This document shows positions 23,374 to 34,375 of a stretch of DNA of 64,000 bases, piece by piece. Source of the DNA: Pollenia angustigena (lineage: Eukaryota > Arthropoda > Insecta > Diptera > Polleniidae). Numbering within the stretch: position 1 is the stretch's first letter; each line of letters begins with the position of its first letter. The stretch spans positions 197,116,208 through 197,180,207 of the forward strand of contig OV884058.1 in the NCBI GenBank assembly GCA_930367215.1. The letters run 5' to 3'. Position numbers and translations under genes: made by a program. The notes under the pieces are model-generated. The model was not told the origin of the DNA. It saw only the letters and a list, made by a program, of their open reading frames with translations, and made no database searches.

Positions 23374-23977
23374 CAGAGATCAGCAATGAATCGTTTTTTC
23401 GCTACTCATACTGACTCATGCAATTGTAAGTATAAGTGCGTAGAAATCATTTCAACTTAACTACTCTGATTCACTCATACTCACAAGAGAAATATTTATG
23501 ATTGCGACGTCGATATTATACGCATACTCATAAATGACGTCAGCATGATTTATAATTTCAAGAAAATACTTACAATACTCACAATGATTCAAATCATTTA
23601 GCTCATCTATTTACCGTTTTAACACAACAGATAAAACACACAAGTTAATAAACAGCGCTGCCAGATAAATTTGCCGAAAACTCGTCCACTTCATACATTT
23701 AACTTTATTAAACTGTAATTGCCAAATCGTCACTTTGCTATTTCGAGGACACATCTGGCAGCCTCGCATTTTGCTTCGCCTATACACATTGACTTGAGTA
23801 GATTCTAAATCAAACACAACAAATTTTGCTAAGTATGAGTACGATGAATAAAATGAAACTTTTGAGTGAATATGAGTTTGAATAACATTGGAATAAGTAT
23901 GAGTGCGTATAAGTACAAGAATTTATGAGTCATGATTTAGCTCTACTCACTTTTTCACTACTCATTGCTGATCTCTG
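23374..23977. mobile_element. 604-bp hAT MITE
   Basis: Perfect 8-bp duplication GTAGGTAC (23366-23373 and 23978-23985). The inverted ends CAGAGATCAGCAATGA match for 16 bp. Subterminal TACTCATACTCA motifs sit in one orientation on the left and the reverse on the right. The 68-codon frame at 23611-23817 has no recognisable domain. Confidence 0.93.
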
Positions 23978-24339
23978 GTAGGTACAATGTATTTTTGTTA
24001 TTGTTGTTTTTATTGTTGTTAATTTTGAAAAAGTTGTTGTTGTTAATGTAAACAAAAGTATAGAGAATGTGCTCTTTTGAATTTACTCAGTTGTGTTATA
24101 TTGCGTGAGCAACAAAAATGCAAATAAAGCACTTTCAATAAAAAACGAATAAATGAAAATATCAAATGTGTACGAAAGGAAAAAAAAATTACCAACGTTG
24201 AACTTTGTTTTGCATGTATAGAGTTATTGTAAATTTTAGCGTATGAATAAATGCACAAAAATAGTGCGTTTTGAGGTTCTCTGGTCCCTATCACTATAGA
24301 ACTGTCACGTGCCAAGTTAATTACACGTCTATCATAATT

Positions 24340-24573
24340 GAAATTGGTGCGTCACAGTTTTATAGGACAAGAAATGACACTGTGAAATTTCGTGAAGATC
24401 GTTCCATAATTTACCTTACCGCAACCAATTTTAATGCAGATGTCTGTCGGTTTCTATACAGATAAATAAATAATAAAAAGACATCATATAGATATTACTC
24501 CTAAAACATTTGAACTGTCGGTGGAGGGTATCAAAGATTCGGCACAGCCGAATATAGGACTCTTACTTGTTAA
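24340..24573 (+). repeat. Type A dispersed repeat, 3' part
   Basis: Contains TGTGAAATTTCGTGAAGATC, then GGTGGAGGGTATCAAAGATT and the 3' hairpin ATTCGGC-ACA-GCCGAAT followed by AGGACTCTTACTTGTT. This is the clearest view of the type A 3' end. Confidence 0.75.
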
Positions 24574-24589
24574 ATACTCTTTTTAAAAG

Positions 24590-25035
24590 AAAACTTTTTA
24601 GAAACATTATTTTATACGGTATACTTTTCAAAAAGTTTTGCAAGAACATACTTTTTTAAAAGGTACTATTTTAAACAGTCCTTTTTTAATAGTTACTTTT
24701 TGTTCTCTTGAAAAAGTACTTATATATCCTATTTTTGTTGCAGGGTATTTTTTAAGTACTTTTTGTAAAAAGCAATTAAAAAATATACTTTTGGCTAAAG
24801 ATAAATTTTAAGTAATAAAATCAAAGAGGTCCTTATTGTTATAATGGTACTTTTTGTTAAAAAGGTTGTTTTTTAAAAAGGCTTTCTATATTTCAAAGTA
24901 CCTTTTTGTTGAATAGTTTTGTTAAAAAGTTACTTTTTAAAAAAGCTATTTTTTTAATAAAAGTTACTTTTGATTAAAAAGGGTTAAATTTTGTTAGAAA
25001 TTGTCCTTTTTAAGAGAATATATTTAAAGGAAAAG
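24590..25035. repeat. Degenerate TTTTTAAAAGTAC array
   Basis: Loose repeats of TACTTTTTAAAA-like units, related to the clean 15-bp satellite at 41140. No gene. Confidence 0.5.
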
Positions 25036-25494
25036 TATATATGATAAAAATATATGTATGTAGTTATAAAAATACCACAAAGCCTTCTTCTATCAAATTT
25101 AACCCCTCCTTAAACATCTTAAACAAGTAACCATTATAAAACGCTGTTAAATTAATCCTTTAAATTCAACATCGTTTTCTCATATTTTATTTACAAAAAT
25201 CTATTAAATATTCTGTCCAATAAAAAACCGCCTGCAATTTCGTTCAGTTTCAGTTCAGGGTTAAATTAAGAAGCTGCCTGCCTGCTTCAAGTTAAAAAAC
25301 TTACAGTATTTTCCATGAAATAAAAAAACATGACAAAAACACACGATAAATTTGAATGTGAGTGTCACAAAACAAGAGGAAAAATAAAAATAAATGCAAG
25401 AAAAGGAATAAAAAATAACAAACAAAAAAAGTTAAAATGGAAATAAAACTGTGTTGGTGGAAATGACATATACTATTTTAGTATTTTAACCCAC

Positions 25495-25660
25495 CTGTAT
25501 GTTGGCACAGGATGACCTTGAGCGATACATGGTAACGTTGTCTGACCATTTAGCACAACATGACGCATTGAATGCTTTTCCACATTAATACGCGGCTGCA
25601 CCATCCCCTTCGGCTCGGTAACAATAATGCGGCCAGGATATGTGGATGCTTGAACTTCAC
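25495..25660 (-). CDS. Dscam-family exon: linker and start of Ig domain 3
   Basis: This internal exon has 166 nt. It follows TTTTGATTCCAG and ends at the donor CAG|GTGGGT. The first two bases complete the split Gly codon from exon A, so the two exons splice in frame to give RLTG-EVQASTYPGR. The 54 full codons include IIVTEPKGMVQPRINVEKHS and TTLPCIAQGHPVPTY, and an Arg codon is split AG|G at the end. The B-strand Cys and the GHPVPTYRW approach to the C-strand Trp are typical of Dscam Ig3 (exon 5 of Dscam1). A CTAAT branch-point-like motif lies at 25716-25720, about 56 nt upstream of the acceptor. The next coding exon is not in the window. I assign it to the Dscam family with confidence, but not to a paralogue. 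Confidence 0.9.
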
Positions 25661-25715
25661 CTGGAATCAAAAGAAAAAAAATCCAAACAATGTATGAAAA
25701 TAGAAAAATCAAAAT

Positions 25716-25720
25716 ATTAG
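25716..25720 (-). promoter_or_regulatory. Probable splice branch-point motif for exon B
   Basis: CTAAT on the minus strand, 56 nt from the acceptor and followed by a T-rich tract. It is the best match to the insect CTAAY consensus left between the hAT insertion and the exon. Confidence 0.45.
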
Positions 25721-25730
25721 CGCTGTAGAC

Positions 25731-26715
25731 CAGTGTTACCACCAGCAAAATTCAAAATTACACTTGAGTTGAAGCAAAATTACCCGATTTAAATGAAATT
25801 ACACCTGATATAAAATTGTAGTTTTATTTACTGAAAGAAGCAAAAACACAACAAACTCATTGAAAGAAGAGCCAAACTGTTAAGACTCTATTGTAATTTA
25901 AAATAAATTAACAAAAATAATATTAAAACTTAAAAGCACAAAAAAAACATAAAATAAAACTCCTAAAATAATGAGTTAACTTCAACATTTGGTTGCATAT
26001 ATCTAGGGAAATAAAGGCAATGCGTGGATATAGAAATGATAAAGTGTCAATTAGACTTTTAGGCCGTGCGATGTGACACCTCATGTTTGTTTTCCGTAGG
26101 GCTCTGAATTCACTGGTTTGTGCTGATAAGCTAGCAACAATTGACGTCTTGGAGGTCAACATTGTGCATTTTATTCGTGACATGCAGCCAGCAATGCTCG
26201 AAAAAGAGAAACAAAATTGGACGTCTGCAATGCGTTTCGTCAAGGACAGGCGCGATTCCTATTTGTTTGAAATCAGTTTCAAATGGTAATGCCGTGTTAT
26301 TATCTGCGATTAATATTAATTTTTTTTCTGTTTGTTTAAGTTTTAGGACTTAAGAAATACCTTTTATACCTTATTTAGCAAACTGTAAAGTAGAACTGTC
26401 CCTTTCGTAGTTCAGTTTTACAACTGTTAAGGGCGTTAAATATTCTTCAAACTTAAGCATTTGAAAGTTGCCAGATAAAAATAAAATTAATTATATGTTG
26501 GAATATTGGAAACATATCTTCCCCCAGGCTAGTTTTTAGTTTAAATAACTTTTTTCAATATACTTTTAGGTTCTAAATCACTATCAAAGCCATCTCTATC
26601 CAAATCTTAAAATCCAAGAATTTCAAATTACACCTAAGAGAAATTACCCACGCTCTACCCACTACAGTAAAAATTATACCAAATTAGGGTAATTACCCAC
26701 AAAGTGGCAACACTG
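25731..26715. mobile_element. hAT element next to exon B acceptor
   Basis: 985 bp flanked by a perfect 8-bp duplication, CTGTAGAC (25723-25730 and 26716-26723). The ends are CAGTGTTACCA and, inward from the right, CAGTGTTGCCA. Subterminal AAATTACCC motifs occur on both sides. No hAT transposase remains. It contains a mariner remnant (26058-26292). Confidence 0.9.
26058..26292 (+). pseudogene. Mariner transposase C-terminal remnant in hAT
   Basis: PCDVTPH at the third catalytic motif, a frameshift, then RALNSLVCADKLATIDVLEV, NIVHFIRDMQPAMLEKEKQN and WTSAMRFVKDRR, ending ISFKW-stop. It matches the C-terminal fifth of a DD41D mariner transposase. No TIRs were found, so it was probably captured or decayed inside the hAT element. 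Confidence 0.75.
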
Positions 26716-26847
26716 CTGTAGACTAAAAATCTCATAAATAGCCGTATTCAAAAGGATTTTATGCGAAATTTTTTTTAGGAAAATTGCCGACTCGTATATG
26801 ATACGAGCAAGTTTTGTATTTAATGGTGTTTCCTTTTAAACAGTTTT

Positions 26848-27026
26848 ACGCCCGTTTGCATAAATTATAGATTTATTAAAACTTTACTTTAACCTTAAGT
26901 GAGCGATAAAGTAAATAAATTTCATCCTACCTGGTAGGTTAAAGTAAAGTTGTAATAATGGAACACATTTTATACGGCCGATAATATACTACTTTTAGCT
27001 ATCGGTAGGTTGTGAAAACGGGCCTT
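26848..27026. mobile_element. Possible hairpin MITE, CCCGTTTNCA ends
   Basis: Arms read inward as TACGCCCGTTTGCATAA and AAGGCCCGTTTTCACAA, and AAAACTTTACTTTAACC meets its complement further in. The match is imperfect and no target duplication is visible. Confidence 0.4.
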
Positions 27027-27349
27027 AACCATTTTGAATTGTTTATGTGCTAAAAGGGGTCCTTTGAAAATATTAGAATAATAAATAAATGATTATTTAA
27101 AAGGGTATTCCAAATAAAAGAGTTAAATATATAAATAGTTTTCTCATAATGGGTTGTTTGTACAGTTACATAGCTAAGATTTTTTTATTTCTGAAGAATT
27201 ATTCCTCTTAATCACAAATGACAACTTTTTAAGGCCCTTTTTCATTATAACACAGAGTGTAACTACATGTCAAAATTTGTTATGAAATGTCAAAAAATAC
27301 GTTAAGACAGTCGTACGGCCACCATTTTTTGGAATTTTGAGCTAAGAAG

Positions 27350-27503
27350 TTTTTTTTTTTTTAATTTTGTAATTCCCTATGCTAATCCCCGCGAAGCTTG
27401 ACGCTTGTCTGCAGGAAAGAAACCAGAGTCTCTGGCGGGAATCGAACCCGCAACCACGGGGTTCATAGACTAGCTCACTACTAGCTAGCCTACCGGGGCA
27501 CTC
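27350..27503 (-). repeat. tRNA-derived SINE, copy 1
   Basis: On the minus strand it starts AGTGCCCCGGTAGGCTAGCT, has the B box GGTTCGATTCCCGC, continues CAGAGACTCTGGTTTCTTTC and GCAGACAAGCGTCAAGCTTC, and ends in an A run of about 13. The head folds like a tRNA, but the unique 3' part and poly(A) mark it as a SINE rather than a tRNA gene. Confidence 0.85.
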
Positions 27504-27944
27504 TAACTGGCTAATTTTGTATCAGTTAAATTGTTAGAGTATCATACGAATTTTTGGGAGCCTTTTTCACAAGTCCTTGGTCGGTCTAGACCAGAATCCA
27601 CTCCAGAGTATATGGGTCTCCATTAGTAAACCGTCTTTTGTTTTTAATGGTACTCCACTAGTCACTCATCAGTTTTTTTTCATTGGATGAATCCCAACCA
27701 GACAAAACACGTTTATATCTTTTTGGCCACAAATGATTGCACACGACCTGTTTTCTTAAAAAAAAGACAAAGTTGCGCAAGCTGCTTCAGAACAGTTTTA
27801 CGAATGTTTGTGAATTTTGACAATGAGTTCGTGGTAAAAGCTTGAAAGCAATATGTGTTACTGCATCGTTGTTTTTTATAAAAGCACAAAAAGATAAACA
27901 AAATTGAAATTTTCATGTGCTATGAGGTAGAATATGAATCATAC

Positions 27945-28662
27945 GGTTGACCGAGACCTTGACATAGTCGCGGAATGGGTTCTTGCAAATGGGGTCGATT
28001 TAAATGCCCGAAAAACCCAATGTTGCGTGCTGACGCATAAATGCTCGACCGATCAAGGTGCCTCATTTGTTTATATGGGTGGTATAATTATTGAGGAATC
28101 AGAATTTCTTTAAGTTCTGGGCATGAAGGTACAATGTTATGTCCGATGGATAGAACATTTATTCAAGGTGTCGAAAGAAGCATTCAAGTGCCTCGGTTTT
28201 TTAAGACGTTGTTCTCTTTGCAATTTATACCACCTATATCTGACCGCGTATAGAATACAACTCTCATGTGTGGGTCGGTTCTTCAAAATCTATTTTGGAG
28301 CTTCTGCAAAATCACGCAAAGGTTCGAGATACTTGGTGCCAGTGGGGTATTCAATTTATTAACTCTCTTGAGCACCGTCACAATATGGGTTGTATTTGCC
28401 TGTTTTATCGTTAGTACAGTGGGATGTATTTTAACGAAATTAAGGATGGTTCCCGAAACCCATACGTTTGTTCGTAATACACGTTTTTCCTCAGGAGCCC
28501 ATACTTTTGTGGCCGATTGGCAGGTTAATTGGCCCGACCCTTCGTATGTGGATTAACCTTCCTGCTGAAGTCTTCCCTCTAACTTTCAACATAAATAAGG
28601 TCAATTCAAATGTTTACAAACACTACTCCCTTTATCCTCCTTCCCACACTTTATTATCCTAG
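27945..28662 (+). pseudogene. LINE reverse transcriptase, C-terminal fragment
   Basis: Reads DLDIVAEWVLANGVDLNARK, TQCCVLTHKCSTDQGASFVY, MGGIIIEESEFL, a stop, then VLGMKVQCYVRWIEHLFKVS and KEAFKCLGFLRRC. After frameshifts and deletion it gives MVPETHTFVRNTRFSSGAHT, then RMWINLPAEVFPLTFNINKV and HYSLYPPSHTLLS-stop. This is the thumb and C-terminal end of a non-LTR retrotransposon polymerase (A..W...NA.KTQ motif, then the W..LP..V tail). It is 5'-truncated and dead. The clade (CR1/Jockey-like) is inferred. Confidence 0.8.
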
Positions 28663-28732
28663 TTCCAACACAATGCAATGCATTAGTAGTCGTTGTCAAA
28701 AGTTTTATTTATATGCATTGTATGTGTCAATG

Positions 28733-28879
28733 TGTGAACAATAATGGAGAAAGAGGGCAACCTTGTTTAACTCCAGCGTTTTTAATGATAGATTCACTGA
28801 TCTGGCCATTGTGACGCACATGGAGTGTGGTATTGTTGTACAAAGCTTTAATCAAATTTATTAATTTTGTTGGCACACG
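28733..28879 (-). pseudogene. Second LINE fragment, RT motif
   Basis: On the minus strand: VPTKLINLIKALYNNTTLHV then SESIIKNAGVKQGCPLSPLL followed by F. The G-V-K-Q-G-C-P-L-S-P-L-L-F block is the conserved motif before the YADD box in non-LTR reverse transcriptases. It belongs to a different family from the plus-strand fragment beside it. Only about 50 codons remain; upstream, GEWRTPLNL is faintly readable. Confidence 0.8.
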
Positions 28880-29023
28880 TTTTGTTTTAATCTAAATTAA
28901 GTGGTGTTCGCCATTCGCCCAATTGATCAATTATAACACGCAGTGTTTTGCCTTGATCTTAACAGTTACGGTGTGCTCGGAAGCTTACTTGCTTATCTAT
29001 TTTGGTAGCAATAATCTTATGTC

Positions 29024-29428
29024 TATAGAAAAAAATTTCACGAATTAAAGCATTAATCAAAATTAAAATTAGTTTAAATTAAAATTTAATCAAGTGAATT
29101 CAAAGTTTAATCTAGTGAATTAAGCGATTAATCCAGTGAGTGCCCAGGTAGGCTAGCTAGTAGTGAGCTAGTCTATCAACCACGGGGTCGCTGGTTCGGT
29201 TCCCGCCAGAGACTCTGGTTTCTTTTCTGCAGACAAGCGTCAAGCTTCGCGGGGAACAGCATAAGGAATAAAAAAAAAAAAATTTTTATTTAATTTAATG
29301 AAGTAAGTAATTAATCGTTTAAAATAATGGTATCAATTTACGTTTAATTCATTTGATTAAATTTTTAATTAAAGCTGATTTTATTTTGGATTAATGCTTT
29401 AATTGGTGAACAATTTTTTTCTGTGTAC
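29024..29428. mobile_element. MITE with TACACAGAAAAAAATT-type ends, hosting a SINE
   Basis: The left end is CTATAGAAAAAAATTTCACG; the right end inward is TACACAGAAAAAAATTGTTC. Both continue with AATTAAAGCATTAATC. The SINE at 29138-29282 is inserted inside. Confidence 0.7.
29138..29282 (+). repeat. tRNA-derived SINE, copy 2
   Basis: Plus-strand copy: GAGTGCCCAGGTAGGCTAGC, B box GGTTCGGTTCCCGCC, then CAGACAAGCGTCAAGCTTCG and a poly(A) tail. It is nested in a MITE. Confidence 0.85.
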
Positions 29429-30493
29429 AATGTTGAGCAGAATAATACCTCTCCATTTATTGCATTTACTCCAATAATTTTTTTTGGATGCTTTACTATT
29501 TCACCTTTTATTAACGTATCGGACAGCTTTTCCCGGATGGATGATGTCCGCGGTTAATGTAGGGTAAGCTTGGAGCAGCGCAATTGTTTCTTCTACATCT
29601 AGGATTTATGTTTGGGAGGATGTCCGCATAATGTTTTGCAAATAATATTTTCTAAATGTTGCCCAATAAACACAAGTTATGTCAAGTTTTTCCATCATAC
29701 TCCTAAAATAAATTAACATCCATATTTTTATATGAATCTTCTTTCGAAGAAAAATCTTTAAGCAAATAACAAAACTCATGATTTGCAACATTGAATAAGT
29801 TAAATAAACTATTTAAATTTTTAACAAGGAAAGCAATAGGAAATAGAAAAAGAAAAGAAAAAAACTACAACAAAATTGTAAAGGACCCTTAAAAAATTCC
29901 CTGCAGCCATTGATTGATGAAGTGAAAGTTTTTCACACTAAACTGACTGATTGATGGTTTAACAGATACAAGGAACGTACAACGAGATCCAGGGAAAACA
30001 CTACTCCATAAAAAAATTAAAATAAAAACTACTAGATACACAAATGTTTGCACAAATTGAAAACTTTCTTGTTGTTGTTATTGTTTTGGGAAAATAAAAA
30101 ATGAATTTATTTTTCTTTTAAACATTTTCCCCCTCAATTCCTTGCACTGATACACAAAAAAGCATTTAAACATTTGTAGAAAATGTATGTGTGTATGTGT
30201 GTATGTCTGTTTATGTTTAATCGTGAAAACATGGGTTTAATGTGTCTTGAAAACATCCTTTCTTCATTTTAAACACATAGGAAAAAATATACATACTTGA
30301 CTTTTTCTGTGAACAAAAAAAAAAAAAAAAAAAAAAATACACATGATTTCATGGATTGTTTCATTTATTTTCTAGCAACGAAGGTAATCTTAAAATGATT
30401 CTTTATGTATCGCTTATAAATCTTGCAACAAAGAAAGTCTAAGAATGTGTGACCACAAAATTATGCGGTAATTTTTAAGCCTAAACTAGGTTA
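29429..30493. other. Intronic sequence with poly(A) and microsatellites
   Basis: Contains an A run of about 27 at 30311-30337, a GTGT-rich stretch near 30187-30210 and AAAGAAAAGAAAA. No gene is seen. Confidence 0.4.
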
Positions 30494-30637
30494 CATAGGG
30501 GGTTCACCTGACAATTTTTTGTCATACCAAACGTCAAACTTCATATAAAAAAAAAACGCTGACAAAAATTTTAAAGTTTTTTTTATATGGACTTTGACGT
30601 TTGGTATGACAAAAAATTGTCAGGTGAAGACCCCATG
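30494..30637. mobile_element. 144-bp foldback (hairpin) MITE
   Basis: Near-perfect palindrome. The left arm has TTCACCTGACAATTTTTTGT, CATACCAAACGTCAAA and TATAAAAAAAA; the right arm is its reverse complement. The loop is about 25 nt. The transcript would form a stem of about 55-60 bp. There is no coding capacity. Confidence 0.85.
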
Positions 30638-30639
30638 TT

Positions 30640-31465
30640 AGGTAGGTTAGGTTCCATGGGCAGCCATCAAAAAGACAGCTCACTTGGGTCCTTTATTGGT
30701 CTCTTTGTGATACCCGGCGCCAATGCCCATCCCTAAGAGCAGTTACTCAGATGGCGTCACTGCAAATTCCAACCAATTCGTCTTCCTAGTGAAGAGAAGG
30801 AGCGATTTTAGTTCCCTCCTGGACAGATCCCCCAAGCAGGAAAACACCGGTTCCCCCAGGTATTCTTCCCTAATGCCCCGCAATTCAGGGCAATGACAAA
30901 GGAAATGAAGCACAGTCTCCTTTTCCTCCTCGTTCTGACAGTAGTCGTTAAATTCCAGACCCATTCTTCCAGCATGAGTCCCCACCGGCCAGTGTCCAGT
31001 CAGAACCGATATCACCGTCCTAATCTGCTCCCTGCTGAACCAAAGTTCTGCTGAGCTAGTTCTCCGTTCATCATATCCAGGCCACAGGTCCACCGCATCT
31101 GCGCAACTCTATAAGACTCGTGCCTGATAAGTAATTTACAGTGAGCCTTTCTAAGACCAACAAATTGATCGATGAATACGTCATCCATGCGATCACCTTG
31201 TTTGGCCAGCCCATCTGCTACTAGATCCCGGGCACTCCGAGTGACCCGATATCTATATAAGCGTTACCCTTGAATGTTTCGCAATCTCATCCAAAGGCAT
31301 TCGACATTCTACAGCTAACCTAGATGTCGTGTAGACACCCGCTAGGGAAGCAAGGGCAGCCTTGCTGTCAGTAAATATACGTATATCTCCCGATATGCGA
31401 TGATACCTCAGCCAGTTTGCCGCCCGCCTTATAGCCGAGATAAGACTAAACCAAATGCGGCGCAT
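30640..31465 (-). pseudogene. RNase H-bearing LINE, 3'-end fragment
   Basis: Minus strand. The first block (31465-31253) has IRRAANWLRYHRISGDIRIF then TDSKAALASL, the RNase H core TDS motif. After a frameshift come ARDLVADGLAKQGDRMDD and LRKAHCKLLIRHESYRVAQM, then the block 31093-30743 with SVLTGHWPVGTHAGRMGLEF and KETVLHFLCHCPELRGIRE. C..E..E..LH...C is the usual C-terminal zinc-like motif of LINEs with RNase H (I/LOA/R1-like groups). It is 5'-truncated, as is normal for LINE insertions, and inactive. Confidence 0.85.
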
Positions 31466-31499
31466 AATGAATAATTTTTAAAAGAGTAAACATACCATG

Positions 31500-32278
31500 A
31501 TTATCCAAAGTGGGCTTTATATGGCCCTTTTGGTAAGATATGGACCGAACTTTAAGACATTTGAAGGTGTGATTTTTTTGTCCTATAAAATAATGACGGC
31601 CCACATTTTACTACAATAGCAATATTCGTTACGGTTTGAAGCGTACCAAAGTGTTTTACGAGAGTGGGCTTTATATGGGGTGTATGATAAATAATGGACC
31701 GATCTTCACGAAATTTAGTTGTATGATATCTAGTTTAATAAAATGTGTCCCAAAGCTTATCTGAGCATTTCGCCATTATTTTTGTTAGTTTTTGTTACAA
31801 AATTATCAATTTTTTCAGATGGTTGTTCTTAATAAACTAAATCGATTTTGCTGGATAATAGTTGCAAACTACTTAGGAGAACCAGAAATTATTGACGCTT
31901 ATGTTGTTCACTTCTTTAGTTGTTTAAATGTTTTTTTCTTCATTATTTTTTTATTGAATCTTCATATATTAAATATGAACTAGGAATAATTGATCAAATC
32001 TTATACTAATTCTTTATTTTATGTCCTGCCAGTGCCAGACAAAAATTTTATTTTCTTCATCACGGGTTCTGTTCAAATATACAGGTGTTTATCGCTCATC
32101 TTAATGGGTAAAATGTAAGCGTGTTTTCAACAGACGGACGTGGCTATAACGAATAAAAACTACTTAAGCATCCATAATCTATATATTTCATGGGGCCTTA
32201 AATGAATATTAAAAAGCTTCACACGTAATGACAAACTAAGTATACCCTCATTCACCACTAATGGTGGAGGGTATAAAG
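31500..32278 (-). repeat. Type A dispersed repeat, reverse, diverged
   Basis: Contains AATAATGGACCGATCTTCAC, then AACAGACGGACGTGGCTATA, and ends with CACCACTAATGGTGGAGGGT-ATA, the hairpin start of type A read backwards. Confidence 0.65.
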
Positions 32279-32639
32279 AAACTCTTTTTGTCCTGCCTTC
32301 TTGCACTGAGATATTGCAAAAGATTGCAGGAGACAAGGGCGATTTCTACAGATATAAATTGGTATAAGGAAAATGTTGTCGAATAAACTTAATTTATCCA
32401 TTTATCTAGTTTCAGTTTGTTTTTTATTTTTATTTTTCTTTTTTATTTTATTTTTTCTTGAAATGTTGGTGATGTTGTAGCGAATACGAAATTGTTTGTA
32501 TTTTATTTCTTCTTAAATTACCAGTGAGTCAATTGCATGTCAAGTCACATTAATTATGCATTTTATTCAATAAAACTCATATGTGACGTCAAAAGCGAGA
32601 ATAGAAAATAAACATGTATGAGTGATATATTCGGCTGTG

Positions 32640-33320
32640 CAGAGTCTTATATACCCTTCAACATGGTGCGATAAGAACAGAAAGTTCTTTAAGTACTGTT
32701 CTTAAGATTTAAATAATTGTGCCACGCCCAATTATTCAATCCCGTCCAAATTTTGGAGGATATTGGTAACCAAGATGCTTGTACCTAATTTAGAAACTTT
32801 GGCCATTGCCGTTCTACAAAAATCTATAAAGTCTTTGTATGAGAAGTTCCACGCCCACTTGTCGAATCCCGCCCACATTTTGTCGGATGTTGTGTATTGA
32901 TAACCTAAATTGGAAACTTTGGCTTCCACTATTCTCCAGATATACAGAAATCTATAATGTATTTGCACAGGAGATGCCACGCCCACTTATACAACCTCGA
33001 CCATTGTTTCAGAGATGTTGTGTATTAATATAACACCTATTTGTACCACATTTGGAACATTTTGCTCTTACCATTCTTTATGTATAAAAAAAAACAATTT
33101 TTATGCCACTCCCACTTTCCTAATTCCGCCCAGATTTTGTTTTTTGATAACCAATATGTTTCTATCTTATTTGGAAAGATTTGCTGCCTCCGTTCTCTAG
33201 ATATAAAGAAATTTATAATGTGTTTGTACAGGAGGTGCAACGCCCCCTTCTCCCATATTTTTTAGATAACCAGGAAGCTTGTACCTTATTTAGAATTAAG
33301 CTTTTGCCATTTTCCAGATA
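32640..33320. repeat. Tandem array, ~140-bp period
   Basis: About five degenerate units, each with TGCCACGCCCACTT, AATCCCGCCCA-ATTTTG, GATAACC, TTGGAAACTTTGGC and TTCTCCAGATATACAGAAAT. It is preceded by TATTCGGCTGTGC and TATATACCCTTC, a dispersed-repeat border. The many overlapping open frames on both strands (32732-33434) are by-products of the array. Confidence 0.75.
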
Positions 33321-33321
33321 T

Positions 33322-33811
33322 ACGCGCAGAGAAAAAATATGTTTTAATATGGTCACCTCCAATCGAACTATTTTAAAAGAAAATTTTAAACAAATTATGA
33401 TTAATTTTACCATATTATTATAACCGACAACCATATTATAATTAAATTAGTTCTCCAACGAGCAGCCGCAACCATATTATGGTTGCTTAAAACATGTTAT
33501 GGTTAAATATGACAATAATTTGTTTTTAAATTAACAATAATATTTTCCTCTTTTGCAAGAGCAACATGCTTTGGTTGAAATCCAACCATGCTATTATAAA
33601 TAATAAACATATTTTAGTTAAAGTTAACCACAACATGTTCGGAGGCAACCATAATATGATTGTGGCCTTTTGAAAGAGGTCTAATTTAACCATAATATGG
33701 TTGTCGGTAAAAATAATATGGTTAAATTAAACATAATATGTTAGCAATTTTCTTTAATAATATTTTTGTTGGAGGTGACCATATTTAAACATGTTTTTTC
33801 TTTGGGTGTTG
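33322..33811. mobile_element. 490-bp MITE with very long TIRs
   Basis: The ends are ACGCGCAGAGAAAAAATATG and, inward from the right, AACACCCAAAGAAAAAACAT. Complementarity continues for about 150 bp on each side (AATATGGTCACCTCCAA, then CCGACAACCATATTAT). The CCATAATATGGTT motif recurs many times. No protein. Confidence 0.8.
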
Positions 33812-33829
33812 AGAAAACAGGCATAAAGA

Positions 33830-34375
33830 AACAACAACAACAACAAGGGATTTATGGGTAAAATTAGATGAAGTCGTGGTTTATTGCTTATATCTCAGCC
33901 CTTAATGCACTTCTGACTGAATTTCAACAGTAAATCATAAGAAGCTGATGTGACACAAATATATAATAAGACTGTGTGTAATTTTTTAAGTCATGGAAAT
34001 TAAACAAAATCAAAATTTTAAACGGCTTGCAAGATATGAGCCTGAGAAAATAATCACTTTTTTTGCATAAATGACACCGAGGCCCCAAATCTTTGGGAGA
34101 CACGGGTCTTTTTTTTTTGTCTTTTATCACGTCGTGGTGTCCATATATGGTTATATTTGTTCGTGTTGCACTGTGTCACCAAGTCCCCATCAGATCTGGG
34201 ATCTTTGAAAAACCTATTTCAACAGACAGAGGTACAGCGCTAAATCAACTTCGCTTCTCATAAGGATTGTTAGGGACTAAGATCAATATTGTAGAAACTT
34301 CAAACAAATGACAAACTAATTAACATTTGTATACCCTTTTAACTTCGTTGAAGGGTATACAAATACTTCAATATA
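33830..34375 (-). repeat. Dispersed repeat fragment of a third type, reverse
   Basis: CAACAGACAGAGGTACAGCG and the end TATACCCTTTTAACTTCGTT with a small hairpin (ACCCTT-TTAACTTCGTTG-AAGGGT) resemble types A and B in layout but not in sequence. Confidence 0.5.

Larger units (their letters stand above)
1..25494 (-). other. Following intron of the same gene (partial)
   Basis: Downstream of the exon B donor there is no recognisable exon as far as the window edge, so at least 25.5 kb is probably intronic. All sub-features found here are repeats. A very short exon could be missed by eye. Confidence 0.6.

Noticed and set aside
32640..33320. CRISPR-like repeat array
   Set aside because: The units diverge continuously with no repeat/spacer division, and the genome is eukaryotic.
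32732..33434. Cluster of overlapping frames on both strands
   Set aside because: All lie in the 140-bp tandem array or the long-TIR MITE.
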